A DNA stretch of 64,000 nt from Bog-756 sp963806455 (lineage in GTDB: Bacteria > Actinomycetota > Acidimicrobiia > Acidimicrobiales > RAAP-2), in NCBI GenBank assembly GCA_963806455.1, contig CAWDXZ010000002.1, positions 806,001 to 870,000 on the forward strand, written 5' to 3'. Under the pieces are notes generated by a model that did not search any database, was not told the origin of the DNA, and was given only the letters and a program-made list of their open reading frames with translations. Shown one piece after another: positions 44,587 to 53,655 of the stretch. Position 1 is the stretch's first letter. Each line of letters opens with the position of its first letter. The position numbers were made by a program, and so were the translations under genes.

Positions 44587-45603
44587 TCAGGCCAACAGCG
44601 GGAGCGGTCGCACCTCGGCGGGACGAGCCTGGTCGTGGCCGGCTGCGCCCCAGCGGACCAGAACCGGTCCGGGAGCCTCGACCCGGCGGTGCACCATGGC
44701 CAGGGCCACGCCCGACCCGAGCCCGGGTGACCACGCCACCGACGAGAGCCGTCCCGCCTCCTGTTCGCCGTCGGCGGTCATCACGGTCGCTCCGGACGGC
44801 GGCAGGTCGTGGCCCCCATGCCCTCCGACGGTGTCGTCGACGACCACACCGCACAGACGGCGGGCGACCTTCGAGCCCCGGGAGTCCAGTCTGGCCACGA
44901 GCTCCTGGCCGGTGTAGCACCCCTTGGTGAACGAGACTGTGCGGTCGACCAGCCCCGTTTCGGCCGGGATGCTGCCCTCGACGTCGTCCCGCCCGCTGAT
45001 CGGGCAGCCGGCCTCGATCCTCAGGGCCTCCCAGGCCTCGTCCCCGCAGGCAACCACCGACGGGCCCACCCAGTCGGCGAGCTCCGCCGGCGCCGGTCCG
45101 AGGAGATCGAGGCCGGCCAGCCCGGGCCAGTCCACCGGCAGTACCAGCGGCGGGCGGGCGGCAAGCGCTCCGGTGGCGTCCGGGCCCCGGACGGCCACGC
45201 ACACCCATCCGTCCACCGGAGTGATCTCGACCCGCATCCGCAGCCGGAAACGCCCGAGTCGGGCCGCCACGGCCGGCCCGAACCCCGGGTCGGTGTCGAC
45301 GACGAAGTCCCCGTCCTCCAACCGGCTGACCCGGAGCACGGCGTCGATCTTGCCCTGGGGGCTCAACAGCAGCGACTCGGCGGTGGTCCCGGGACCGAGG
45401 TCGGCAAGGTCCTGGCTGCACTGCCCCTGGAGATACGGCCCGGCATCCGGTCCCGAGACGGACACGACGTCGCGCCCGAGCAGGTGCACGGCCACCCCCT
45501 CCCGGGCCGCGGTGTACTGGGCGGCCACCGAGGCTTCGTCCCGACCGGCCTCCGGGGTACCCTCCCAGCCCGGCTCCGGGGTGGACGGACGGGGCGCGGT
45601 CAT
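44587..45603 (-). CDS. ygfZ: YgfZ/GcvT-family folate-binding protein
   Basis: 338-aa protein of the YgfZ (COG0354) family, which helps iron-sulfur cluster enzymes in a folate-dependent way. The signature KGCYTGQELVARLDSRG contains the key Cys, with the N-terminal folate-binding half (YLQGQCSQDLADL; LLLSPQGKIDAVLRV). Its length suits YgfZ and it lacks the last GcvT region. The ATG at 45603 overlaps the trpE stop (ATGA), so it is the last gene of the long his-trpE run. Confidence 0.9.
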   Translation of the reverse strand: MTAPRPSTPEPGWEGTPEAGRDEASVAAQYTAAREGVAVHLLGRDVVSVSGPDAGPYLQGQCSQDLADLGPGTTAESLLLSPQGKIDAVLRVSRLEDGDFVVDTDPGFGPAVAARLGRFRLRMRVEITPVDGWVCVAVRGPDATGALAARPPLVLPVDWPGLAGLDLLGPAPAELADWVGPSVVACGDEAWEALRIEAGCPISGRDDVEGSIPAETGLVDRTVSFTKGCYTGQELVARLDSRGSKVARRLCGVVVDDTVGGHGGHDLPPSGATVMTADGEQEAGRLSSVAWSPGLGSGVALAMVHRRVEAPGPVLVRWGAAGHDQARPAEVRPLPLLA

Positions 45604-47147
45604 CGGGTGGCGGTGCGGGCCATGGTCACCGCGGCAAGCAGGGCGGCCGCCTTGTCGGCGCATTCGGCGTTCTCCGCCGCCGGGTCGCTGTCGGCCACGA
45701 TGCCTGCGCCGGCCTGGACGGAGGCGCGCCCGTCCGTCCCGACGGTCATGGTCCGGATGGCGATGGCCGTGTCGAGGTTGCCGGAGAAGTCGAGGTAGCC
45801 GACCACCCCGCCGTACACGCCCCGCTTGGTCGGTTCGAGGTCGTCGATGATCTCCATGGCCCGGACCTTCGGGGCGCCGGACAGGGTGCCGGCCGGCAGG
45901 GTCGCCCGCAACACGTCGATGGGGCCCTTGCCCGGCGACAACCGGCCCGAGACCTGGGAGGTCAGGTGCATGATGTGGCTGTAGCGCTCGACCGTCATCA
46001 GCTCGTCGACCACCTCGGTGCCGAAGGACACGACCCGGCCGACGTCGTTGCGGGCCAGGTCGACCAGCATGACGTGCTCGGCCAGCTCCTTCGGGTCCTC
46101 GACGAGCTCGCCCTCGAGCCGCCCGTCCTCCTCGGGCGTGGCCCCCCGCCGCCTCGAACCGGCGATGGGCCGTGAGACCACGGTGGCGTCGCGGAGCCGC
46201 ACCATGGGCTCGGGGGACGCGCCGACGACGGTCACCTCCGGGAACCGCAGGAAATACAGATAGGGGCTGGGGTTCACCAGCCGGAGGACCCGGTAGACGT
46301 CGAAGGGGTCGGCCCCGAGGGCCGGCACGTCGAAGCGTTGCGACAGCACGACCTGGAAGACGTCACCCGCCACGATGTGCTCCTTCGCCGCCCGCACCGC
46401 TTCCTCGAAGAGCGCGTCCGACATGGTCCGGCGCACGTCCTCCGGCGGCCCGGCGATCTGCGGCAGGGCCCGGGCCCGGTGCTCGACCGGCCGGAAGCAC
46501 TCCCCGGCCAGCTGGTCGAGGCGGTCCAGGGCGTCGGCATGGGCCGCGTCGAGCTGGTCGTCGTTCCACCCCGGGTCGATGACCACGTTGTCCACGAGCA
46601 CCACCCGCTGGCGCCAGTGGTCGAACGCTGCCAGCTGGCCGATGACGGCCAGCACGGCGTCGGGATGGCCGAGGTCGTCGTGAGGCGGATGGGGCAGGTG
46701 CTCCACTTCGCGCACCACGTCGTAGCCGAGGTAGCCGACCAGCCCCCCGTGAAGAGGGGGCAGGTCGGGCAGGTCGGGGGAGTCGAAGGTTTCGAGGACG
46801 GCTTCGAGGGCGGCCAGCATCCCGCCGGCTCCGGTGACCCGGTGGTCGGTCACCGCGTCGAGATCGAGTGTCCCATCGGTCGAGACCAGGTTGCCCCGGG
46901 CGGTGAGGGTGGCCAGCGGATTGCGACCCACGAACGAGTACCTGCCCCAGCGCTCGCCACCCTCGACCGACTCCAGGAGGAAGCCGCAATGGTCGGCTCC
47001 GTCCACCATCTGGAGGTACGCGCCCACCGGGGTCAGGGTGTCCGCCACCAGCTCGCGCCAGACCGGCACCACCCGGTGCTTGAGGGCAAGGGTGCGGAAG
47101 TCCGAGGTGCCCGGCCCGGAAGGATTCCCGGCGGCAGCCCGGGTCAT
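45600..47147 (-). CDS. trpE: Anthranilate synthase component I
   Basis: 515-aa chorismate-using enzyme. Seen: the N-terminal feedback-site region GAYLQMVDGADHCGFLLESV, then the catalytic domain PYLYFLRF, VGASPEPMVRLRDATVVSRP, IAGSRRRGATPEEDG, LVDLARNDVGRV, YSHIMHLTSQVSGRL and TLPAGTLSGAPKVRAMEIID. These are anthranilate-synthase rather than isochorismate-synthase features. ATG 47147 overlaps the hisI stop. The amidotransferase partner trpG is not in the window. Carriage on the his run may tie tryptophan entry to histidine-gene expression (inference). Confidence 0.96.
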   Translation of the reverse strand: MTRAAAGNPSGPGTSDFRTLALKHRVVPVWRELVADTLTPVGAYLQMVDGADHCGFLLESVEGGERWGRYSFVGRNPLATLTARGNLVSTDGTLDLDAVTDHRVTGAGGMLAALEAVLETFDSPDLPDLPPLHGGLVGYLGYDVVREVEHLPHPPHDDLGHPDAVLAVIGQLAAFDHWRQRVVLVDNVVIDPGWNDDQLDAAHADALDRLDQLAGECFRPVEHRARALPQIAGPPEDVRRTMSDALFEEAVRAAKEHIVAGDVFQVVLSQRFDVPALGADPFDVYRVLRLVNPSPYLYFLRFPEVTVVGASPEPMVRLRDATVVSRPIAGSRRRGATPEEDGRLEGELVEDPKELAEHVMLVDLARNDVGRVVSFGTEVVDELMTVERYSHIMHLTSQVSGRLSPGKGPIDVLRATLPAGTLSGAPKVRAMEIIDDLEPTKRGVYGGVVGYLDFSGNLDTAIAIRTMTVGTDGRASVQAGAGIVADSDPAAENAECADKAAALLAAVTMARTATR

Positions 47148-47533
47148 GGCTCCGCCGAGAAGCGGCCGAAGGCGCGGTAGAAGCAGCTGCGGTTGCCGGT
47201 GTGGCAGGCGCCCACCCCGTCCTGGTCCACCGTCACCAGCAGGGCGTCGCCGTCGCAGTCGTAGTGCACGGCTCGCACGTACTGCCGGTCCCCCGACGTC
47301 TCGCCCTTGCACCAGAATTCCTGCCGGCTCCGGCTCCAGAACCAGGTCCGACCGGTCTCCAGGGTCCGGCGGAGGGACTCCGGGTTCATCCAGGCGAACA
47401 TCAGGACGGCGCGGTCCGAGGCATCCTGGACGATGGCCGCCACCAGTCCGTCCCGGTTGTACTCGATCTGGTCCAGCTGGTCCTCGGTGAAGTCGATCGG
47501 CGTGGCCTCGAATCGCGTCCCGGTGGTGCTCAC
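47144..47533 (-). CDS. hisI: Phosphoribosyl-AMP cyclohydrolase
   Basis: 129 aa from GTG 47533 (GGGAG 9 bp upstream); an ATG at 47623 would overlap the GroES-like gene. Conserved LVAAIVQDASDRAVLMFAWM, WFWSRSRQEFWCKGETSG and the Zn/Mg-binding DCDGDALLVTVDQDGVGACH then TGNRSCFYR mark HisI. It lacks the HisE domain, which must be encoded elsewhere. Its stop overlaps the trpE ATG. Confidence 0.95.
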   Translation of the reverse strand: MSTTGTRFEATPIDFTEDQLDQIEYNRDGLVAAIVQDASDRAVLMFAWMNPESLRRTLETGRTWFWSRSRQEFWCKGETSGDRQYVRAVHYDCDGDALLVTVDQDGVGACHTGNRSCFYRAFGRFSAEP

Positions 47534-47600
47534 GGCTGGTGCTCCCTGGTGGCTTGTCGTCGATGGGCGGGCCCGACCGTCGAAGCCGGGCCGAGGAGTG

Positions 47601-47969
47601 TCAGAGGTAGAGGCCGGTGCCACCGTCGATGCGGGTGGTGGCCACGGCGTGGATGTCGCGCTCCCGCAGGATGACGTACTCGTCCCCCTGGACCTCCACC
47701 TCGAAGCGGTCCTCGGGGTTGAACAGCACGTTGTCGCCGACCTTCACTGAACGAACATGGGGTCCGACCGCCACCGCCTCGGCCCACGCCAGTCGCCGCG
47801 ACACCTGGGCGGTGGCCGGGATCAGGATCCCCGCACGCGAGCGCCGCTCGCCCTCGACCTGCGGCACCTGGACGAGGACGCGGTCGGCGAGCACCGTGAT
47901 GGCCAGCTTGGCAGGGCTGCCGTCGCCATTGTGGCTGCTCGCCGGGGCTTCCGAGGTCGTGGTGGCCAC
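47601..47969 (-). CDS. GroES-like (Cpn10-family) protein inside the his/trp run
   Basis: 122 aa with an extension of about 20 residues before the Cpn10 fold. The order VLADRVLVQVPQV, SRAGILIPATAQV (mobile-loop region), AVAVGPHVRSVKVGDNVLFN and VQGDEYVILRERDIHAV is that of the co-chaperonin family. The mobile loop is altered (RRSRAGILIP), no groEL is adjacent, and it is flanked by hisF and hisI on the same strand. It may be a specialised paralogue rather than the housekeeping GroES. Confidence 0.85.
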   Translation of the reverse strand: MATTTSEAPASSHNGDGSPAKLAITVLADRVLVQVPQVEGERRSRAGILIPATAQVSRRLAWAEAVAVGPHVRSVKVGDNVLFNPEDRFEVEVQGDEYVILRERDIHAVATTRIDGGTGLYL

Positions 47970-48014
47970 AGGTGAAGGCTACCGCAGGGAGGAAGACAGC
48001 CATTCGACCCGGCC

Positions 48015-48099
48015 GCCTCACACCGGTCGGGCGGCAGCCTCACACCGGTAGGACCGGCGGCCTCACACCGGTCGGACCGGCGGCCTCACACCGGCCGAA
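48015..48099. repeat. Four 22-23 bp tandem repeats over the hisF stop codon
   Basis: GCCTCACACCGGTCGGACCGGCG-type units begin at 48015, 48037, 48060 and 48083. The last unit contains the end and stop of hisF (48086-48088); the other three are extra copies downstream of it in the gap before the GroES-like gene. Each copy repeats the Arg-Pro-Val-stop coding end. Confidence 0.9.
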
Positions 48100-48859
48100 C
48101 CTCGACGCCGGCGGCCGCCAGATGGGCCTTGGCCTCGCCCACGGTGAACTCGCCGAGATGAAAGATGGAGGCGGCCAGGACGGCGTCCGCCGCCCCGTCG
48201 CGGGCCCCGGCGACCAGATGCTCCAGTGTGCCCACGCCCCCCGAGGCGATCAGGGGCACCGGGCACCGAGAGCTGACCTCCCGGATGAGCTCGAGGTCGT
48301 ACCCGTGCCGGGTCCCGTCCCGGTCCATGGAGGTGAGCAGCACCTCACCGGCTCCGAGGGCGGCACAGCGCTCGGACCACGCCACCGCGTCGTGGCCGGT
48401 CGGGGTCCGCCCACCGTGGGTCACCACCTCCCATTCGAGTCCGCCGTCGCCGGGACCCCTCCGGCGGGCGTCGATGGCCGCCACCACGCATTGGCTGCCG
48501 AATTCACCAGCCAACTCGGCGACCAGCCCGGGACGCTCGACGGCGGCGGTGTTCACTCCCACCTTGTCGGCCCCGGCGCGCAGGAGCCGCCGGGCGTCCT
48601 CCACCGAGCGGACGCCGCCGCCCACGGTGAAGGGGATGAAGACCACCTCCGCCGTGCGCGAGACCACGTCCACCATGGTCCGGCGCCGGTCGGACGAGGC
48701 GGTGATGTCGAGGAACACGAGCTCGTCGGCGCCCTCGGCGTCGTACCGGGCCGCCAGCTCCACCGGGTCACCGGCGTCGAAGATGCCCTCGAACCGAACG
48801 CCCTTGACCACCCGGCCGGCGTCGACGTCGAGGCAGGGGATCACCCGAACCGTGCGCAC
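48086..48859 (-). CDS. hisF: Imidazole glycerol phosphate synthase, cyclase subunit
   Basis: 257-aa TIM barrel pairing with HisH. Catalytic aspartates lie in VRVIPCLDVDAGRVVKGV (D11) and VVAAIDARRRG. Also seen are IPFTVGGGVRSVEDARRLL, GADKVGVNTAAV, LLTSMDRDGTRHGYDLELI and PLIASGGVGTLEHL. GTG 48859 is the start giving the usual N-terminus; it overlaps the hisA end by 19 bp (GTG 48844 is the alternative). Confidence 0.96.
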   Translation of the reverse strand: MRTVRVIPCLDVDAGRVVKGVRFEGIFDAGDPVELAARYDAEGADELVFLDITASSDRRRTMVDVVSRTAEVVFIPFTVGGGVRSVEDARRLLRAGADKVGVNTAAVERPGLVAELAGEFGSQCVVAAIDARRRGPGDGGLEWEVVTHGGRTPTGHDAVAWSERCAALGAGEVLLTSMDRDGTRHGYDLELIREVSSRCPVPLIASGGVGTLEHLVAGARDGAADAVLAASIFHLGEFTVGEAKAHLAAAGVEVRPV

Positions 48860-49626
48860 GCCGCCATTCCCTCCTCGACGGTCATCCGTCCGTCCACCAG
48901 AGCCCTGCCGGTGACCACCCCGGCCAGACGCCGGGTCGCCGGGCCCTCGGCCCCCGGCACGGGCCCACCGGTCGGTGCCCGCAGCCGGGCGAGCGCCTCG
49001 ACGTGGCCCACCGACCCCACCCCTCCCGAGGCGATGACCGGGAGGTCGGTGCCGGCCAGAGCACGGCCGAGCCCGTCGAGGTCGGGGCCGCCGAGGGTGC
49101 CGTCGCGGTCGATGGCGGTCAGCACCACGGTGGCCACCTCCGTGCCGGCCAGCGGGGCGAGGACCTCGTCGACCGTCCGGCCCGTGCCCTGTTCCCAGCC
49201 GCGAACGGCCACCTCGGTCCGTCCGTCTCCCCCGACGCGGTAGTCGATGCCCACAGCCACCCGACCGGGACGGCCGGTGGCGAGCTTCCCGGCCAGACCC
49301 GGATCGGCCAGGGCGGCGGTGCCGAGCACGACCCGGGCCACGCCGCCGGCGAGAAGCTCCTCGACATCGTGGTCGGAGCGGATCCCGCCGCCGCTCTGGA
49401 CCGGAATGCCGACCCCGGCGGCGATGTCGAGCACGACGTGGCGGTTGACGGGCTCCCCGATCCGGGCGGCGTCGAGGTCGACCACGTGGAGCCAGCGCGC
49501 TCCGGCGGACTCGAACCGGCGGGCCAGGGCCACGGGGTCCCCGTAGTCCTGTTGACGCCCGAAATCCCCCTGGACCAGGCGGACGGCTCCGCCGTCCCTG
49601 ATGTCGACGGCCGGGTACAGCTCCAT
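48841..49626 (-). CDS. hisA: ProFAR isomerase
   Basis: 261-aa TIM barrel that isomerises ProFAR to PRFAR. Seen: ELYPAVDIRDGGAVRLVQGD with catalytic D8, WLHVVDLDAARIG, VQSGGGIRSDHDVEELLAGG, LTAIDRDGTLGGPDLDGL with the second Asp and PVIASGGVGSVGHV. In many actinobacteria this enzyme (PriA) also replaces TrpF, but a separate trpF exists at 38487, so HisA alone is the simpler call. The ATG at 49626 overlaps the hisH stop. Confidence 0.93.
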   Translation of the reverse strand: MELYPAVDIRDGGAVRLVQGDFGRQQDYGDPVALARRFESAGARWLHVVDLDAARIGEPVNRHVVLDIAAGVGIPVQSGGGIRSDHDVEELLAGGVARVVLGTAALADPGLAGKLATGRPGRVAVGIDYRVGGDGRTEVAVRGWEQGTGRTVDEVLAPLAGTEVATVVLTAIDRDGTLGGPDLDGLGRALAGTDLPVIASGGVGSVGHVEALARLRAPTGGPVPGAEGPATRRLAGVVTGRALVDGRMTVEEGMAACARFG

Positions 49627-50243
49627 CACCGCGGGCCGACGGCATCGAGAAAATGGGCCAGGATGCCCAATCCAACCGTCCCGGACTTCTCGGGGTGGAA
49701 CTGGGTGCCCCACACCGGGCCCCGCTCGGCCGAGGCCACCACCGGTCCCCCGTAGTCGCACGTGGACGAGGTGTCGACGGTCTGCTCCGGCGCGAAGGAG
49801 TGCACGAAGTAGACCCAGGACCCGGGCGGGACCCCCGCCAGCAGCCCCCCGTCGAACCCGTCGCCGGCCACCGGCTCCAGCCGGTTCCACTGCATCTGGG
49901 GATGCTTGACCCCCGGGGGGAGGCGCCTCACCGTGCCCTCCAGGACGCCGAGCCCCGACGCGCCCGGGTCCTCCTCCGACTTCTCGAAGAGCAACTGGAA
50001 CCCCACGCAGATGCCCAGGAAGGGCAGGCCCCGCTCGACGGCGGAGAGGGCCACCCGGTCGAGGCCGCTGCGACGCAGCGCTTCGGCGCAGCGGCCGAAG
50101 GCCCCGACCCCGGGGAGGACCATCCCGTCGGCGGTGGCGGCCCGGTCCGGGTCGGCGATGAGCTCGGCGTCGGCCCCGAGATGCTGGAGTGCCTTCTCGG
50201 CGGAGCGCAGGTTCCCGATGCCGTAGTCGAGGACGGCGATCAC
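49626..50243 (-). CDS. hisH: Imidazole glycerol phosphate synthase, glutamine amidotransferase subunit
   Basis: 205-aa class I amidotransferase supplying ammonia to HisF. The nucleophile C79 is in GLPFLGICVGFQLLFE; the His-Glu pair is in WGTQFHPEKSG; DYGIGNLRSAEKAL opens the protein. The start is GTG 50243; the frame runs on upstream without conserved sequence. 58 bp separate it from hisB. Confidence 0.96.
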   Translation of the reverse strand: MIAVLDYGIGNLRSAEKALQHLGADAELIADPDRAATADGMVLPGVGAFGRCAEALRRSGLDRVALSAVERGLPFLGICVGFQLLFEKSEEDPGASGLGVLEGTVRRLPPGVKHPQMQWNRLEPVAGDGFDGGLLAGVPPGSWVYFVHSFAPEQTVDTSSTCDYGGPVVASAERGPVWGTQFHPEKSGTVGLGILAHFLDAVGPR

Positions 50244-50301
50244 GACCGGTGACGCGGCAGGAGCATGGCGGACCACCCCCGGGCGGCCGGCCCGGGCGGC
50301 G

Positions 50302-50916
50302 TCACAGCGTCCCCTTGGTCGACGGAACGCCGCCACCCTCGCGCCGCACCGCATCCCGGAGGGCGCGGGCCACCCCCTTGAACGACGCCTCGAGCACGTG
50401 GTGGGTGTTCTTGCCCGAACGCCGCCGTACGTGCAGCGTGAGCGCACCGGCTGTGGCGAAGGCCCGCCAGAACTCCTCGGCCAGCTGCGGGTCGAAGGGC
50501 GGCGATCCGAGCGGGTTGGTGTCCGGCGGGAAGTCGATGTCGTAGGCCAGGTAGGGCCGCCCCGACAGGTCGAGGGCCACCTCCACCAGCGCCTCGTCCA
50601 GGGGGATGGCGACCGAGCCGAAACGACGGATGCCGGCCTTGTCCCCGAGGGCGGACGACAGCGCCTCGCCCACCACGATGCCGACGTCCTCCACCGTGTG
50701 GTGGGCGTCGACGTCGAGATCGCCGCGGGCCGCCACCGTCAGGTCGAACCCACCGTGCCTTCCCAGCTGCCCGACCATGTGGTCGAAGAACGGCAACCCG
50801 GTCGAAACCTCGCAGACCCCCGACCCGTCCAGGTCGAGCCGGACGTCGATGTCCGTCTCCTTCGTCGTCCGACGACCGGAGCCGGTCCGGTGGTCGGTCG
50901 GGGTCGAGATGGTCAT
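50302..50916 (-). CDS. hisB: Imidazoleglycerol-phosphate dehydratase
   Basis: 204-aa manganese enzyme, monofunctional (no phosphatase domain). Metal-binding histidine motifs are DAHHTVEDVGIVVGEAL and KNTHHVLEASFKGVARAL, with PFFDHMVGQLGRHGGFDL. ATG 50916 overlaps the hisC stop (ATGA). Its length equals the family norm of about 200. Confidence 0.97.
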   Translation of the reverse strand: MTISTPTDHRTGSGRRTTKETDIDVRLDLDGSGVCEVSTGLPFFDHMVGQLGRHGGFDLTVAARGDLDVDAHHTVEDVGIVVGEALSSALGDKAGIRRFGSVAIPLDEALVEVALDLSGRPYLAYDIDFPPDTNPLGSPPFDPQLAEEFWRAFATAGALTLHVRRRSGKNTHHVLEASFKGVARALRDAVRREGGGVPSTKGTL

Positions 50917-52010
50917 CGAAGGCTCCGGGACAGTGCGGTCAGGAAGCGGTTGTTCTCCGTCGGCAGACCCACGGTGACGCGCAGGCAACCGGTGACGCCG
51001 AGCCACCTCGAACAGTCTCGCACGAGAACGGAGGCGTCGAGGAGCTTCGACCACAGTTCGTAGGCATCGATGGTCAACGGCCGGAAGAGGATGAAGTTGG
51101 CGTCCGACGGCCATGTCTCGACCGGGAGATCGGCCAGCGCCGCGGCGATCCGGCCCCGCTCCTCCTTCAACATGGCCACCGTGGTCTCCATCTCGGCGCG
51201 GAACTCGAGGGCCAGGCGACCAGCCAGTTGCTTGGCCGAGTCGAGATGGTAGGGCAGCGCCACCATCTCGCAGGCCTCGATCACCTCGGGGTCGGCGATC
51301 ACGTAGCCGAGCCGCAGGCCGGCGAGGGACCAGGTCTTGGAGAACGTGCGCACCACAGCCATCCGGTCGGACCCGGGACCCCCCCGACGCAGGAGCTCGA
51401 GGGCGGAGCTCGGAGCGAACTGCCCGTAGGCCTCGTCCACCACCACCAGGCCGGAGGCCATGGTCAGGACGGACGAGATCTGGTCCGGGCTGTCGGCCAC
51501 GCCGGTCGGGTTGTTGGGCGAGCACAGGAAGGTGACCACGGGTTCGTGGGCGCCGATCACCCGCTTGACCTCGTCCAGGTCGAGGGCGAACCCCTGGCCG
51601 CGCCGGCCGGCGACGACCTCGGTGCCGGTGACCATCGAGATGTGCCGATGCAACGAGTAGGTGGGCTCGAACAGCGCCGCCGTCCGCCCCGGGCCGCCAT
51701 AGGCCAACAGCAACAGCTGCAGCACCTCGTTGGAGCCGTTGGCGCAGAACACTTGATCGGGTCGCACGTTGTGGCTGCGGGCCAGGGCACGACGCAGGTC
51801 GGCCGCGTGCCGGTCCGGGTACCGGTTGAAGTCGATCTCGGCCAGCCCGGCACGGAAGGCGTCGAACCACTTGGGGGGAGGCGGCAGCGGGGACTCGTTG
51901 GTGTTGAGGCGGACCGCCACCTCCGCCTGGGCCGAGTGGTACCCGGTCAGCGCGTCGAGGTCGGGTCGCACCGACGGGAACCCGGGCCGGATCGGCTCTA
52001 GTCCCGCCAT
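50913..52010 (-). CDS. hisC: Histidinol-phosphate aminotransferase
   Basis: 365-aa PLP aminotransferase (fold type I). Seen: RLNTNESPLPPPPKW, FNRYPDRHAADLRRALA, FCANGSNEVLQLLLLAYGGP, SPNNPTGVADS, VVVDEAYGQF, the PLP Lys in VRTFSKTWSLAGLRLGYVI and the C-terminal GCLRVTVGLPTENNRFLTAL. The ATG at 52010 lies inside the end of hisD (13-bp overlap). A his-operon position supports HisC over other aminotransferases. Confidence 0.96.
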   Translation of the reverse strand: MAGLEPIRPGFPSVRPDLDALTGYHSAQAEVAVRLNTNESPLPPPPKWFDAFRAGLAEIDFNRYPDRHAADLRRALARSHNVRPDQVFCANGSNEVLQLLLLAYGGPGRTAALFEPTYSLHRHISMVTGTEVVAGRRGQGFALDLDEVKRVIGAHEPVVTFLCSPNNPTGVADSPDQISSVLTMASGLVVVDEAYGQFAPSSALELLRRGGPGSDRMAVVRTFSKTWSLAGLRLGYVIADPEVIEACEMVALPYHLDSAKQLAGRLALEFRAEMETTVAMLKEERGRIAAALADLPVETWPSDANFILFRPLTIDAYELWSKLLDASVLVRDCSRWLGVTGCLRVTVGLPTENNRFLTALSRSLR

Positions 52011-53317
52011 CGGAGCCTCACCGACTCGGCGTGGGCGGGAAGTCCCTCGGTCTCGGCCAAGGTCACCATGGCGGGACCCAGGGACTCGAGCGCCGGCTGG
52101 CTCACCGTCACGGCATGCATGTGGCGCCGGAAGTCGTCGACCCGCAGCGCGCTGGCGAATCGAGCGGTGCGGTTGGTCGGCAGCACATGGTTGGGACCGG
52201 CCAGGTAGTCGCCCATGCTGGCCGGCGACAGCGGCCCGAGGAAGACGGCGCCGGCCGAGTCGATCAACGGCAGGAGGGTGTCGGCATCCTCGGTGAGGAT
52301 CTCCAGGTGCTCGGGGGCTACCACGTTGGCCACGGCGCACGCCTGCTCGGGGCCGTCCACCAGCACCACCCACCCACCGGTGCCGAGGGTGGCCTCGAGG
52401 TCACCGCGCCGTGACGAGGCCTGGACCAGGCGGTCGACGTCCTGGTCCACCGCGTCGGCCACCGCCTCCGACCAGGTGACCAGCCAGGCCAACCCATCCG
52501 GGCCGTGCTCGGCCTGGACCACGAGGTCGATGGCAGCCAGTTCGGGCCGGGTGTCGGGACCGGCGATGACCACCACCTCCGAGGGCCCGGCGAACGCCGA
52601 GGGGACACCGACGGTGCCCGACACCTGGCGCTTCGCCTCGGCCACGTACCGGTTGCCGGGTCCGACGATGACATCGACCGCGGCGATCGACTCGGTGCCG
52701 AAGGCCAAGGCGGCGATGGCCTGGGCCCCTCCCACGCGATAGACCTCGTCGACCCCGGCCACGGCCGCGGCGGCCAGGGAGGCGTCGTCCACGCGGCCGT
52801 CGGCCGCCGGGGGCACGCACAGCACGACCTGGTCCACCCCGGCCACCCGGGCCGGCACCGCGCACATGAGCACGGTGGAGGGATAGCGGGCCCGACCGCC
52901 GGGCGCGTAGCACCCCGCCCGGGCGACGGGCCGGACCAGGTGCCGCACCCCGATGCCACCGGACTGGTAGTCGTCCGGCTCCTTACCGCCCGATTCGTGA
53001 ACGTGGTAGGCGAGGATGCGGTCGTGGGCCACCTCGAGGGCGCGGCGGAGCTCGACTGGGACGCGGTCGACGGCCCCACCCACCTCGTCGGGGTCGACCC
53101 GTAGGTCGTCCACCTCTACCCCGTCGAAGCGTGACGTCAGCCGCCGGACGGCGGCGTCGCCCTCCCACCGCACCTCAGCCAGCACGGCTGTCACCGCAAC
53201 CGGTACGGCCTCCACCGAGCCGGAGGACCCCTCGGAATCGCCGGCCGGGCGCGCCAGCACCTCCTGTAGGCCCCTCCGGCCGTCGAAGCCGCGGAGATCG
53301 AGGCGACGCAGACCCAT
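51998..53317 (-). CDS. hisD: Histidinol dehydrogenase
   Basis: 439-aa zinc enzyme for the last two steps of histidine synthesis. Seen: CYAPGGRARYPSTVLMCAVP, VYRVGGAQAIAALAFGTESI, DVIVGPGNRYVAEAKRQVSG, SAFAGPSEVVVIAG, the zinc/active-site region DLVVQAEHGPDGLAWLVT, APEHLEILTEDAD and GDYLAGPNHVLPT. It starts at ATG 53317 and heads the long minus-strand run of his genes. The 84-bp gap to the divergent small gene carries the promoter. Confidence 0.97.
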   Translation of the reverse strand: MGLRRLDLRGFDGRRGLQEVLARPAGDSEGSSGSVEAVPVAVTAVLAEVRWEGDAAVRRLTSRFDGVEVDDLRVDPDEVGGAVDRVPVELRRALEVAHDRILAYHVHESGGKEPDDYQSGGIGVRHLVRPVARAGCYAPGGRARYPSTVLMCAVPARVAGVDQVVLCVPPAADGRVDDASLAAAAVAGVDEVYRVGGAQAIAALAFGTESIAAVDVIVGPGNRYVAEAKRQVSGTVGVPSAFAGPSEVVVIAGPDTRPELAAIDLVVQAEHGPDGLAWLVTWSEAVADAVDQDVDRLVQASSRRGDLEATLGTGGWVVLVDGPEQACAVANVVAPEHLEILTEDADTLLPLIDSAGAVFLGPLSPASMGDYLAGPNHVLPTNRTARFASALRVDDFRRHMHAVTVSQPALESLGPAMVTLAETEGLPAHAESVRLRWRD

Positions 53318-53401
53318 GACCTGCCAATCCTACCGGACGACCCGCGGTTTTCGGCTTGCGCCCGGTCCCCCGTGCCCCGTCCCGGATGCCATGATCGCTC
53401 G

Positions 53402-53599
53402 ATGCCGTCGTCATCCGCAGAGCTGTCCTCCCTCGCCACCGCCCTCGACGAGCTCACCCGACGGGTCACCGCCCATGCCGACGCCGCCCACGCCGCCCGG
53501 GACGAGGAGACGGCGAGGGAGCTGTTCGCCATCGAGCGGGCCCTCACCTCCGCCAATCGCCGCTTGGCCCGGCTGGCCAAGGCCCTGGGTCGCCAGTGA
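53402..53599 (+). CDS. Small helical protein of unknown function
   Basis: 65 aa, Ala/Arg/Glu-rich and predicted as two helices (LATALDELTRRVTAHADAA; ELFAIERALTSANRRLARLA). There is no signal or motif. It starts at ATG 53402, is divergent from hisD, and is followed by a perfect 12-bp hairpin at 53656-53683. The codon bias is that of the core genome. Role unknown. Confidence 0.62.
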   Translation: MPSSSAELSSLATALDELTRRVTAHADAAHAARDEETARELFAIERALTSANRRLARLAKALGRQ

Positions 53600-53655
53600 C
53601 CCGGGTGCCCGGCCCCGGCACCGGGCCCGCCATGCCCCCGATGCGTCCGGACGCG

